Shown here: positions 27,014 through 36,124 of the stretch, piece by piece
How the letters are laid out: each line of letters opens with the position of its first letter
Position numbering within the stretch: the stretch's first letter is position 1
Assembly: GCA_030041495.1 (NCBI GenBank)
Contig: JASHNT010000002.1
Coordinates: forward strand, 93,487 to 157,486
Origin: Bryobacteraceae bacterium
Lineage (GTDB): Bacteria > Acidobacteriota > Terriglobia > Bryobacterales > Bryobacteraceae
Length of the DNA stretch: 64,000 bases
Direction of reading: 5' to 3'
The notes under the pieces: generated by a model
Database searches by the model: none
What the model saw: the letters and a program-made list of their open reading frames with translations, nothing else
Told to the model about the DNA's origin: nothing
Made by a program: the position numbers and the translations under genes

Positions 27014-28087
27014 ATGAAGCTACTTTCTGCCGCCTTGCTAATAGCACCGATCGTTCTACGTGCCGCGGAAGCGGATAACTCAGGCTGGAATCCGGCGAGC
27101 GCCTGGGCGTATCTCGATGCGCGGGCGGGGTGGTGGATCGGTTGGAAACCGGCGGCACGCGACCAGGGGACGTTTTGCATCTCCTGTCACACTGCGCTTC
27201 CGTACGCTCTCGGCCGGCCCGCGTTGCGAGCTTCTGGAGAGGAAGTGCCCTCCCCGAACGAACAGAAGATCTTAGATAACGCGGCGAAGCGTGTGCGGCT
27301 CTGGAACGAAGTACAACCCATCTATAGCGACGAAAAGAACGGCGCGCCGAAGACAGCGGAAGCGCGAGGCACGGAGTCCGTCATTTACGCGTTAGTTCTC
27401 AGCAACTATGATGCGCCGAGGGGTAACCTGAGCGCCGATACTAAACTCGCGTTTGACAATATGTGGTCCATGCAGTTGAAGAGTGGCGCATGGAATTGGC
27501 TCAACTTTCATAATGAGCCGTGGGAGGCAGATGATTCTCAGTTTTGGGGAGCGGCGCTCGCTGCCATCGCCGCTGGAAACGCTCCTGGGGATTACAATTT
27601 GTCTCCCCATGTTGTGGCCGGCATCCAGGCTCTTAACGGCTATCTGCAGCGTAACCAGCGGGACCAATCATTGTTGAATCGAGCCTTCCTTCTTTGGGCC
27701 TCAGCCAGCCTTCCGAACCTGTTGACGCGCGTTGAACAGGAGGCGATCATCAGCGCTATCGTGGAAAAACAACAGCCGAATGGCGGCTGGAGCACGGCGT
27801 CACTATTGCCCGCCGGATGGAAGCGGAGCGATTCCACGGCACTGGAAACCAAGAGCGACGGATATGCGACGGGTCTTGTCACCTTCGTGTTGCAGAAGGT
27901 GGGCTTAGCGCGCACGGATCCTCGGGTGAAGCAGGGGTTGGCGTGGCTGATGGCCAACCAAGACCCGAATGCCGGTTCATGGGAGGCTGTGTCGCCGAAC
28001 AAGCAGCGCGATCCCGCATCCGACGCAGGCCGGTTCATGACAGACGCGGCAACAGCATACGCCGTGATGGCTCTGGAAAGGCGCTGA
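27014..28087 (+). CDS. Secreted alpha/alpha-toroid protein with one CxxCH
   Basis: This 357-residue protein has a signal peptide (LLSAALLIAPIVLRAAEA) and a good ribosome site, GAGGAG. The fold is a prenyltransferase/squalene-oxidase-like alpha-toroid with repeated motifs such as MWSMQLKSGAWNW, QQPNGGWSTASL and MANQDPNAGSWEAV. Near residue 55 it carries FCISCHTALPYAL, a possible c-type haem site, which is unusual for this fold. It is transcribed away from the amidase with 95 bases between the starts. It lacks the acidic DxDD motif of squalene-hopene cyclase as far as I can see, so a cyclase function is doubtful. Confidence 0.85.
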   Translation: MKLLSAALLIAPIVLRAAEADNSGWNPASAWAYLDARAGWWIGWKPAARDQGTFCISCHTALPYALGRPALRASGEEVPSPNEQKILDNAAKRVRLWNEVQPIYSDEKNGAPKTAEARGTESVIYALVLSNYDAPRGNLSADTKLAFDNMWSMQLKSGAWNWLNFHNEPWEADDSQFWGAALAAIAAGNAPGDYNLSPHVVAGIQALNGYLQRNQRDQSLLNRAFLLWASASLPNLLTRVEQEAIISAIVEKQQPNGGWSTASLLPAGWKRSDSTALETKSDGYATGLVTFVLQKVGLARTDPRVKQGLAWLMANQDPNAGSWEAVSPNKQRDPASDAGRFMTDAATAYAVMALERR

Positions 28088-28349
28088 GCGCTGCCAGGAT
28101 ACGGTCTGCCGCCCGCAACCGGAAGCACGAACTCGGTTTCGACGCGCGCGTAGACCGCGTGGCGGCGTTTCGTATTGCTCTCAGCCTCAAGTGCCCGAAG
28201 GTGCCTGTTATCTCGCATACCGGAATCTAAGTCACATGGGCACCGGCTCACCGAAAAACGGGCTTGTGTCGCGTGAGAACCCACAGCGTCGGAGCCGGCT
28301 GCGCCGTGCCGCTTAAGACATCCGCAAGCCCTAAAATAAAGGTTCTGCT

Positions 28350-29198
28350 ATGAGCACTCGCACCGCCTGGGTTTCCGCCGTTTTCGGAGCAGCGACGGTG
28401 TGCGCGCCGGCTCAATGGTTGGACCACGCCACGCCGGGCACGCCGCGGACGCCGGATGGGAAAGCCAACCTTTCGGCCAAGGCGCCTCGCACCTCCGTCG
28501 GCAAGCCGGATCTTTCCGGAGTTTGGCGGACGGCGCTGACGCCACCCGCTGAGAACGAGCGGATTTTTGGCGGCAAGGTCAGCGACTTTGTCGTGCCCGG
28601 CGACGACCCACGCACTTTCTCCAAGTACTTCCTGGACATCCTCTCAGACTTCAAACCTGAAGATTCGCCAATGCTCCCGGCGGCGGCGGAGATCCTTGCA
28701 ACGAACATTGAAAAGCGGGGAACCTTGAGTCCGGCGGCCCGGTGCTTGCCGCAGGGGCTGCCGCGCGCCGATATCTTCTCCTACGCTCCTTTTAAGATCA
28801 TTCAGACTAGCACCGAACTCGCCTTCCTTTACGAGGTCGACGACACTTATCGCCAGATTTACATCGATGGCCGCAAACTTCCCCTGGATCCTCAACCGGC
28901 GTGGCTAGGGTACTCCGTCGGAAAATGGGAGGGCGAGGTCCTGGTGGTCGATGCCGCTGGCTTCAATGACAAGACGTGGCTGGACTCTATCGGTCACCCG
29001 CACAGCGAGCGGTTGCAGGTTCATGAGCGTTTCCACCGCCGCGATTTTGGTCACATGGATCTGACAGTGACAGTCACCGACCCCGTCTATTACTCCAAGC
29101 CGATCACGTTCCAAGTTACCGAGGTTCTGATCCCGGACTCCGACGTTCTAGAGAACATCTGCAATGAGAACGAGAAGGATCAAGCTCACCTGAAGTGA
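28350..29198 (+). CDS. Secreted protein of unknown function
   Basis: This 282-residue protein has a short N-terminal signal (AWVSAVFGAATVCAPAQ) and the recurring acidobacterial pattern KPDLSGVWR near residue 50. It continues with a conserved-looking core (SYAPFKIIQTSTELAFLYEV, QIYIDGRKLP, WLGYSVGKWEGEVLVVDAAG) and DKTWLDSIGHPHSERL. Proteins of this type are common and often multicopy in Acidobacteria, but I know no defined activity. It lies upstream of the PQQ dehydrogenase with a 114-base gap, and a shared role is possible. The 262 bases before it hold no gene. Confidence 0.8.
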   Translation: MSTRTAWVSAVFGAATVCAPAQWLDHATPGTPRTPDGKANLSAKAPRTSVGKPDLSGVWRTALTPPAENERIFGGKVSDFVVPGDDPRTFSKYFLDILSDFKPEDSPMLPAAAEILATNIEKRGTLSPAARCLPQGLPRADIFSYAPFKIIQTSTELAFLYEVDDTYRQIYIDGRKLPLDPQPAWLGYSVGKWEGEVLVVDAAGFNDKTWLDSIGHPHSERLQVHERFHRRDFGHMDLTVTVTDPVYYSKPITFQVTEVLIPDSDVLENICNENEKDQAHLK

Positions 29199-29312
29199 CC
29201 TGCCGTAGACGGGACGCTAAGGTGCGAATCACGCCGCTCGCTGTCAAACGTCGCGTGGAGGATTCAGTAGTACAATTTTGCAGGTAGCGATCGCTATGGA
29301 GGACCTTCCAAC

Positions 29313-31502
29313 ATGAGGCCGAGAAATGTTCAAAGGAGATGGAGACCCGCACTTTCTGCAGCTTTGTGTGCAGCGCTCGCAATCCTGATCACGGTTGAAC
29401 CGCGCGGAAAACTGCATGCCCAGGCGCCGGTCGGTCAAGGGCGGGGCGGGACTCCACCAGCCGATGCGCTGTTCACATCAGCGCAAGCGGTCGCGGGGAG
29501 GGCAGCATACCAGCGAAACTGCGCCGACTGCCACGGCCCGAATGTCGATGATGGCGCCTCCGCTCCTCCGCTACGTGGCGCGGCTTTTCTCGGGAAATAC
29601 GCCGGGAAACCTGCGGCGGACTTATTTGCGTATGTGAGTACGAAGATGCCCCCGGGCAGTCCTGGAAGTTTGGCCGGGACTGAGTACGCGCAAATCATCG
29701 CCTACGTGCTACAGCAGAACAATTTCGCCACCGGCCGGAAAGAGTTCGCATCGGACGCGGCAGCGCTCGCTTCCGTGACGATTCCCGCTCCGCCGGGTGG
29801 ACGCGGCGGCGGCGGAGGCGCAGGTTTGGGCGGCGGCGTATCGGCCAGCGTGAAGCTGCCTCCCGCGCCGAAGAAGGCGAACCCGCTGGACAAAATCACT
29901 CCGGTCACCGATGCGATGCTCGAAAACCCGCCCGCAGGCGAGTGGCTTACCTGGCGCCGCAGCCTCGATGATCAGGGGTTCAGTCCACTGAAGCAGATCA
30001 CGAAAGCGAACGTCAACAATCTGCGCGTGGCGTGGACCTGGACGCTCTCGCCCGGCGCGAATGAAGCAACTCCTTTGGTTCATGACGGCGTGATGTTCCT
30101 GCACAGCCCGGGCGACAAACTGGAAGCGCTGGATGCCGCTACCGGGGACTTGCTGTGGCAGTACGCACGGCTCCTGCCCCCGGGCGTCAACGCCGGCAAC
30201 AAGCGCGCCATCGCGATTTACGGCAACAAGGTCTACATGGCGACTTCCGACGTGCACGCGGTAGCGCTGGAGGTGAAGACCGGCAGGGTGGTCTGGGACC
30301 AGCCGCTGGTCGAAGAACGGGGCTTCAACGTCTCAGGCGGTCCATTGGTCGCCAAGGGCAAAGTGATGATCGGAACCAGTGGCCGGGTCGGCGGCAAGAA
30401 CTACATCGTCGCGCTCGACGCGGAAAGCGGAGCCTTCGCGTGGCGATTCAATACCATCGCTCAGCCCGGCGAACCCGGCGGCGATACTTGGAACGATCAT
30501 AAGGCCGAGGAGCGCAACGGTGGCTCCGTGTGGACTGCGGGAAGCTACGACTCCGCGCTCAACCTGGCGTTCTTCGGAGTTGCGCAGACTTATGACACGG
30601 CGCTGCTGGTGAAACCCGTCCGGCCCGGCGCCAAAACCGACGGCCTCTACACGGACTGCACACTGGCCATCAATCCTGACACAGGGAAGCTCGTTTGGTA
30701 TTACCAGCATTTACCGAACGATCAGTGGGACCTCGACTGGGTGTTCGAACGCCAGATCGTGCGAATGCCCGTGAATGGCGTGGTTCGTCCGGTCATTATG
30801 ACTTCGGGCAAGCAGGCGACCTATGACGTCCTCGACGCGGAGACCGGCAAGTACATTTTCTCGAAGGACCTCGGCCTGCAAAACATCGTTACCTCGATCG
30901 ATCCCGTGACGGGCAAGAAGAACATCAATCCGCAGACGATGCCGGGCGACGGGCTAACGAAAATGGTCTGCCCCCATGTGGACGGCGCCAAGAGCTGGAT
31001 TCCGAGCTCGTTCAATCCCAATACGAAGATTCTGTACATACCGCTGGTCGAGGCATGTATGGATCTGACGCCGGTGACCGACGGCGGCCGAGGACTGTTA
31101 TCCGCGGGTGGCCGTCCAAGCTTGCGGCCCCGTCCGGAATCGGATGGCAAGTATGGCCGGGTTGAAGCGGTCAACATGCTCACCCGTGAAGTGGTGTGGA
31201 CGGAACGCCACCGCGCTCCGGTGTCGAGCGGTACGCTGGATACCGCCGGCGGAGTGATCTTCAACGGCTCGATCGACCGGTTCTTCCGCGCATACGACGA
31301 TCAGACCGGCAAACTGTTGTGGGAAACGCGCCTGACCGATGTGCCGAGCAACGCCCCGATCTCGTACACCGTGAACGGCAAGCAGTACATCGCGATCGGA
31401 GTCGGCAATGGCGGCGCGCAGGCGACCGGATTCGCGGCCCTGGTGCCCGAGATCCAAAACGTCGACAGGGCTCCGGCCGTGTGGGTCTTCCAACTTCCCT
31501 GA
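29313..31502 (+). CDS. PQQ-dependent dehydrogenase with N-terminal cytochrome c
   Basis: This 729-residue exported quinohaemoprotein has a signal peptide ending near AQAPVGQ. A cytochrome c domain with CADCHGPN follows at about residue 71-75, then a Gly-rich linker (near residue 165-175) and a PQQ beta-propeller with tryptophan-docking repeats: LDAATGDLLWQY, LEVKTGRVVWD, INPDTGKLVWYY and LDTAGGVIFNGSIDRFFRAY. Type II PQQ dehydrogenases usually carry the cytochrome at the C-terminus; here it is N-terminal. It probably oxidises an alcohol or aldehyde in the periplasm. A hairpin terminator follows. Confidence 0.9.
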   Translation: MRPRNVQRRWRPALSAALCAALAILITVEPRGKLHAQAPVGQGRGGTPPADALFTSAQAVAGRAAYQRNCADCHGPNVDDGASAPPLRGAAFLGKYAGKPAADLFAYVSTKMPPGSPGSLAGTEYAQIIAYVLQQNNFATGRKEFASDAAALASVTIPAPPGGRGGGGGAGLGGGVSASVKLPPAPKKANPLDKITPVTDAMLENPPAGEWLTWRRSLDDQGFSPLKQITKANVNNLRVAWTWTLSPGANEATPLVHDGVMFLHSPGDKLEALDAATGDLLWQYARLLPPGVNAGNKRAIAIYGNKVYMATSDVHAVALEVKTGRVVWDQPLVEERGFNVSGGPLVAKGKVMIGTSGRVGGKNYIVALDAESGAFAWRFNTIAQPGEPGGDTWNDHKAEERNGGSVWTAGSYDSALNLAFFGVAQTYDTALLVKPVRPGAKTDGLYTDCTLAINPDTGKLVWYYQHLPNDQWDLDWVFERQIVRMPVNGVVRPVIMTSGKQATYDVLDAETGKYIFSKDLGLQNIVTSIDPVTGKKNINPQTMPGDGLTKMVCPHVDGAKSWIPSSFNPNTKILYIPLVEACMDLTPVTDGGRGLLSAGGRPSLRPRPESDGKYGRVEAVNMLTREVVWTERHRAPVSSGTLDTAGGVIFNGSIDRFFRAYDDQTGKLLWETRLTDVPSNAPISYTVNGKQYIAIGVGNGGAQATGFAALVPEIQNVDRAPAVWVFQLP

Positions 31503-31547
31503 GGCAAAGACCCCGCGGAAGGTGAGGCGGCAGACTGGCGACAGCCG

Positions 31548-31570
31548 GAAGAACGGAGCCGTTCTTCTTC
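31548..31570 (+). terminator. Hairpin terminator after the PQQ dehydrogenase
   Basis: GAAGAACG and CGTTCTTC form a perfect 8-base stem with a four-base loop (31548-31567), followed by TTC. It lies 46 bases after the stop at 31502. The U-run is weak, so efficiency is uncertain. Confidence 0.5.
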
Positions 31571-31753
31571 GAGGTTGTGTAACTACGGTTCCAAGATTGT
31601 GGAAGGTTGGCATCCTTCTCTCGGCCACGCCACAGGGAAGTCTTTAGAGCCGAAATTGATCGCCAATCACGAAAGCTTGCGCACCCACGAAGCTCTACGA
31701 CCGGCGGCAGGATGAGATTTCGCTCGATGAAGTGGAGCGCATTGCAATCTAGA

Positions 31754-31897
31754 TCATGCTGCGTCTAAGGCTTTGATTGTTCCGGCGAGCCGTTCGAACC
31801 TAAACCGGCGAGCCTTCCGGCGCAGGCTCTCGGTAGTCGGAACTTTCAATCGCGGTGGCTGAGATTGCCAGGCGGTCTGAATGTCGCTTAGTTCCAT
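31754..31897 (-). pseudogene. Truncated anti-sigma-like reading frame
   Basis: A 47-codon frame starts at ATG 31897 behind GAAGGAG and begins MELSDIQTAWQSQ. This resembles the N-terminus of small proteins encoded after ECF sigma factors in Acidobacteria. It stops after a short basic helix (RRKARRFRFERLAG), with no membrane segment, so it is probably truncated. It overlaps the end of the sigma-factor frame. Confidence 0.4.
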
Positions 31898-32392
31898 ACG
31901 ATGATTCTCCTTCGTGATACTGGCGTGTGAGGACGGCTTTAACACGGTGGACTTTTGCTGCCACGTTGGCAGCAGAAAGCCCAGTAACTTCGCCGATCTC
32001 AGACGCGTTTTGTCTTTCTAAGTAAAGCAGCATGACTTGCCGGTCGAGTGGTTGGAGCCGGTGAACCAGCCCCATGAGCCGCCAAGGGCCAAGAGACGAT
32101 CCGCATCGTACCAGATCGGCAACGGCCCGGCATCTTCAAGCGTCACCCAATCGTGGCGGACCGCACGGCGCACATGAGACGCCGCTGTGTTATGGGCCAC
32201 TCGGTACACCCAAGTCTTAAGCGAGCAGCGATGGTCGAAAGTTTGCAAACTCCGCCAAACGGCGACGTGGAGTTCTTGAAGCAAATCCTGCCGCAAAGAA
32301 GAGTCGGATTCATAGGCCGCAGCAATGCGCTCCATGGCCGGGCCAAAATCGATGGCGCATTGAGAGTACAGGTCCGAGGGCTTTGATGCCAT
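31800..32392 (-). pseudogene. Frameshifted ECF sigma factor
   Basis: The first part (32392 to about 32080) carries sigma region 2: DLLQELHVAVWRSLQTFDHR followed by LKTWVYRVAHNTAASHVRR. Region 4 is in another frame (32075 to 31800): LQPLDRQVMLLYLERQNASE, then IGEVTGLSAANVAAKVHRVK. The two halves together match a normal sigma-70-family extracytoplasmic sigma factor of about 180 residues. The frame changes near 32080, just after DADRLLAL. It is either a recent frameshift mutation or a sequencing error. The broken neighbouring gene argues for decay. Confidence 0.75.
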
Positions 32393-32596
32393 TCATATAG
32401 ATAGTCGGCGGGCCGCGCCGCTTCTGACAAAAGAAAGGCCCTTACGTTCCTTCTAAGGGGTATGCCCTAGCTCTCTCTAGCGTCCGGCGCCAGGAATTAG
32501 CTGAGCCGCGCCCGCCTCCGTCTCCATGCCGGTTAGCACAACAGATCGTCCTTTTACGTGGCAGTAAATCGATTGAGCTTGGGTAAATGACTCGCG

Positions 32597-33405
32597 TCAA
32601 TGATCCTGGCGAAGTGCAGTCGCCGGATTGATGGCTGCGGCCCGAACAGCCGGGACGCCTGCGGCGAGCACGGCCATCGCAAGCACGATCAAAGCTGCAA
32701 AGCCTAGCGAACTAGGATCTTCAGGAGTCACTCCAGACAGGAAGAAGCGATCAGTGGTGCCGCCGCGCGAGCTACTGCGGGCCCCAGAATGACGCCGGCA
32801 ACAACGATCAGCAACCCTTGTCGTCCGATCAATTCGCCGATATTCGCTGGAGTTGCGCCGAGTGCCACTCCAATCCCGATTTCCCGCCGCCTCTCAGTCA
32901 CGGTGTACGCGAGCAATCCATAAATTCCCCCCGCGCTCAGCAGAATCGCAAGCGACGCGAAGATCGGGCCCAGACTCGCGCTCAGCCGTTCTGCGGATGC
33001 GCTGCCCTCAACTTCATCGGAGAGCGTATCGACTTCGATGATCGGCATGGAGGGATCGAAGGCGGGTATGGCGCGGCGCAGTGGTTGAATCATCGATTCC
33101 GGCTTGGCTCGCATTCGGACGTGAACCACTACCGGGCCGTCGCCATATTAGTACTCCTCCGAAGCGTCTGCCTAGGGGGCCGCTGTCGGGGAAAAAGCGT
33201 CGGACAAACGCCCCATTCACGACCACGGGCTCGGGTTGAGGCAAATCAAACGCTTCCATGACCAAATGCCCCCGGAGTAAGCGAATGCCCATCGTGTCGA
33301 CGTGATCCTGCATGACAACATTCGCGCCGACGCTCAGGATCTCAGCCTGCGAAGGCATCTCGCCCGCCCGGGTAATCGTGGGTTCCGAAGCCTCGATCAC
33401 GCATG
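32597..33405 (-). pseudogene. Broken ADOP/MacB-type permease, C-terminal part
   Basis: Reading the minus strand from about 33405, one frame gives the periplasmic core (MQDHVDTMGIRLLRGH, then EPVVVNGAFVRRFFPDSGPLG). A second frame gives MIQPLRRAIPAFDPSMPIIE and the membrane segment GPIFASLAILLSAGGIYGLL plus RRREIGIGVALGATPANIG. A third frame gives the final membrane segment and the usual ending AAINPATALRQDH, stop at 32597. At least two frameshifts (near 33155 and 32757) and the missing N-terminal half make it a clear pseudogene of the acidobacterial duplicated permease family. An IS21-type fragment abuts its upstream end. Confidence 0.8.
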
Positions 33406-33640
33406 ACGCCCCGCAAGTACCTGCAGGCGCCGGAAGCGGCACCGCGCTACGGGCCGCGGGCGGCGCAACCGGGCAAACTGGACCCGCACAAGCCGTATCT
33501 GGAAGACCTGCTGAAGGCCGGGGTATGCAACGCGGAAGTGCTTTTGGGCGAGATCCGGCAGGAGCTGGTCTTAGCGCGATGGGAGATGGACCAGTTCAGC
33601 AATGCGCATCGTCCTTTTTGAAGTTTCTGGAGTTCCGGGA
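33403..33640 (+). mobile_element. IS21-type istA fragment
   Basis: The plus-strand frame 33403-33621 contains RYGPRAAQPGKLDPHKPYLE and AGVCNAEVLLGEIRQE. This pattern occurs in the N-terminal third of IS21-family IstA transposases, before the DDE domain. Nothing of the catalytic domain follows. It interrupts the permease remnant on one side and meets the hydrolase remnant on the other. Confidence 0.6.
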
Positions 33641-33674
33641 ATTGCCGCGGATGAAGGCGCGGGCTGGCATGGCG

Positions 33675-34005
33675 CCATGAAGAGGGATCGCGGATTTCCA
33701 GGCACTCCTGCCCCAGTTGATCGCGCACGGCGCAGACTTGTTGCGCCGGCACAAGTCTGGCGCAATCGCCGGCAATCGACCTGAACTCGGTCCGGGTGCT
33801 ACCGCCTGGGCCCGTGCCTCCGAAGATTCTTCGTGTCCGCCTCAATTACGATGATCGCCTCGAAAAAGGCGGTCTCGAGAAGCCGGCCGATCCCGAGATC
33901 TTCGCGCGCTTCGCGCCGAGTTTGATCGCTCATCAGGATCGCATCCGACGGCCAAGCGAATCGGTCTCACTCGACTACGAAGCGGAGTTGGCCGATATCC
34001 GTGCA
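33675..34005 (+). pseudogene. Fragment of FAH-family hydrolase
   Basis: Two plus-strand frames together give DFQALLPQLIAHGADLLRR, then after a shift near 33778 IDLNSVRVLPPGPVPPKIL, RLNYDD and SESVSLDYEAELA. This matches the start of fumarylacetoacetate hydrolase-family proteins (usual pattern KILCVGLNY ... DYEAELA). The glycine of GLNY is changed and the catalytic core beyond EAELA is missing. It is a truncated, frameshifted remnant. Confidence 0.6.
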
Positions 34006-34075
34006 GAGCACGGGAACGTCCGCACACGGCCCGGTTGTTTGAACGTATTCCCGCCGATATGCGGCACCCCGTTCG

Positions 34076-34810
34076 TCAGTACCGGACTGCGGCATAACGG
34101 TAACAGATCCATTCCTTACCCGCGTACTGATTTTGCACCGTGTCAAGCACACGACAGCCGTTGTTTTCAAGCAAGGAGATCACCTTCGGCTTGCGGATAC
34201 CATGCATGTCCATGGATGGTCCGGTGCGCAAAATATGCTTACGGTAAATCTCCTCGTACAGGATGGCTAGAATACGACCGGCAATGCTCGATAAGCTTCG
34301 ATCTGGCAATTGAAAAACGAGCAGACCGCCCGGCCGGAGCCGCTGTGCCATGCACCGCAAGTAGCGCTTTGCGAAGCGCGGCGGCATATGCTGCAAAGTC
34401 GCGCATGAATAAATCAGGTCGAAATCTTTGACAAGAAGATGACACAAATCCGGGTTCGTGTTCTCGACGAATGTGCAGTTTGGAAGATGCGCGCAATAGC
34501 CCCGCGCCAAGTCCAGCATCACTGGAGAGATGTCTACTCCGTAGACCTCATCGAAATGGCCCGCGAGAGCGCCCGTGAGCCGACCTACTCCGCAGCCGAA
34601 ATCGAGCGCGCGTCGGTGAGATATTTCGACACCAAGCGTCCCGATGTAATGCATCAGATCGTCGATTTCGTGTCTTCCTGTCTCAAAGAACGCACATTTG
34701 TCCCATCGGCGACCTCTCTTCTCCGGGTGCGTGAGGACCGCCCACAGCGGATCGGCCTCAGCAAATCGATCCCAATCGCTCCGAATGCGTCGCAGCGTGC
34801 GGTACATCAC
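34076..34810 (-). CDS. Class I SAM-dependent methyltransferase
   Basis: This intact 244-residue protein has the SAM-binding motif RALDFGCGVGRLTGAL (about residues 67-82), then EVYGVDISPVMLDLAR, FVENTNPDL, FDLIYSCATLQHMP and LRPGGLLVFQLPD. This is the standard Rossmann methyltransferase order, most like small-molecule or lipid/O-methyltransferases. It stands alone among pseudogenes and IS remnants, suggesting it arrived with them or survived a deletion. The substrate cannot be predicted. Confidence 0.88.
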   Translation of the reverse strand: MMYRTLRRIRSDWDRFAEADPLWAVLTHPEKRGRRWDKCAFFETGRHEIDDLMHYIGTLGVEISHRRALDFGCGVGRLTGALAGHFDEVYGVDISPVMLDLARGYCAHLPNCTFVENTNPDLCHLLVKDFDLIYSCATLQHMPPRFAKRYLRCMAQRLRPGGLLVFQLPDRSLSSIAGRILAILYEEIYRKHILRTGPSMDMHGIRKPKVISLLENNGCRVLDTVQNQYAGKEWICYRYAAVRY

Positions 34811-34877
34811 AGACGATAATTATATCAATTCTCGGTAAAGCAGAAGCACGAATCGGCGTTATGACGTGTGGAGAATG

Positions 34878-35638
34878 AAGCCACTCTCTGCGCCGGGAAG
34901 GCCTGGAGAGCCGGTAATCAGCGCCCGCTCGGATGCGGCTTTCACGCGTTGCGTCGAGTAGCGTTCCGCGAGCCGGATGATACCCAGGCAGCCCCGATAG
35001 CCCATCTCCGGATGCGGCTTGTCGGCTAGTAGGCGCTCGAACAGACGAGCGGTGTTCGAGCCGATGGCTTGTGCCCAGCGCACCGTCCGCGATGGTGTTC
35101 ATTCCAAGTGAGCCTGGTGGGAACGCGGACGGTGCTCGGAAATCGTGACGGCATGCTCATGGCCGTGCGCACGCAGGTGTGACGCCACGCGTTGGCTCTT
35201 GTGGAAGATCTCGATGGTCGGCGGCGTCGAGCGTACCTCTACCAGTTCGTGAACCAGGTTGTATGGAACGCTGTAGTAGCCGCCAACGCCGGTACAGATC
35301 GCAGAACCGGCTGTACTGGTAGCCGTCCGGGTTTGCCTGCCGGTACTCCTCCCAAAGCAACTGTTGTGTTACGTGTGGATGTTGCTGCCGCTCCCGGTGA
35401 AGCTCGGCGAAGTCAGGCGTGGGAAGCAGAGTCGGGCGACTGCGCGGTGGTCCGCCGAACAATGCCGTTTCCAAGCGGTCATCGTCCCACTCGGGTCCGA
35501 GCGGCCACGTAATCTTGGGACCCTCGGCTCGTTGCAAATACTCATGTGCGGTCCCGAGGCCAATGGAGCAACTTCGGGCGATCGCTCGCAGCCCCCCACC
35601 TCAAACTTCAATCGAAGAACTTCTTTGATCTTGCGCAC
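34878..35638 (-). mobile_element. IS21-family istA with the DDE domain deleted
   Basis: From GTG 35638 the frame reads RKIKEVLRLKFEVG, then changes frame at a six-G run (minus strand; 35592-35597) and continues LRAIARSCSIGLGTAHEYLQ and LWEEYRQANPDGYQYSRFC. After YRRW near 35300 it jumps directly to YYSVPYNLVHELVEVRS, a motif normally downstream of the catalytic core, and then to ARLFERLLADKPHPEMGYRG. About 250 residues including the DDE integrase domain are therefore missing. The 3' end diverges after SERALITG and no istB follows. This is a non-functional, internally deleted element. Confidence 0.8.
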
Positions 35639-35769
35639 GGGCAATCTCCTCGCTGGCAAGCTGATCCTCCCTTTCGAGGGGAGGCTGCCTGCCATTGTGT
35701 TGTCCAGCGCTACTACGTGCCTGTGGAAATCATTTCGGCGAAGCCGAACGCAGTTACGGGATTGGCCTG

Positions 35770-35850
35770 AAACTGTTCGGCTTCATCCCGGAACCGGTGT
35801 TCACATTCATCCCGGAACACCGTTCGGGATCATCCCGGAATCGCTTTATC
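35770..35850. repeat. Repeated end sequences of the IS21-type element
   Basis: Three copies of (t)catcccggaa occur at about 35779, 35809 and 35832, roughly 25-30 bases apart, about 150 bases upstream of the istA start. Multiple short repeats at the ends are typical of IS21-family elements, where the transposase binds. This marks the outer end of the element. Confidence 0.55.
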
Positions 35851-36124
35851 TTGCCCCGGATTCCCTATCGTAGAGCCATGATTCAAAAGGAGGAAGCCAA
35901 TCGGCCTCCATTCTCTAGGGGAGGAGACTCTATCCTCCCGGCACTGCCTCCGTGCAGGGCACAACCGGAGGCGCGGAGCTGAGCCCTCAAGCGTGGGGCC
36001 TTATGAGCATACTGGCCGTTTGTGCTATCACCTCGACGTTCCTGGTGGCCGGTTGGCCGGCAGTGAAGAACGCGTCTCGCCGCACGGCCGGAATCAGTCG
36101 AACGGAGCGCAGCGCAACCTAACG
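35851..36124. other. Intergenic, no gene recognised
   Basis: A 39-codon plus-strand frame at 36003 encodes a hydrophobic start (MSILAVCAITSTFLVAGWPA), but it has no ribosome site or recognised relatives. Otherwise nothing is seen between the IS21 end and the membrane-protein gene. Confidence 0.4.

Noticed and set aside
32818..33261. Plus-strand frame opposite the permease remnant
   Set aside because: The minus strand shows the permease family pattern across three frames; this is its antisense shadow.
35770..35850. Short CRISPR-like repeat array
   Set aside because: Only three 10-base repeats with unequal spacing, at the end of an IS21-type element; no cas genes.
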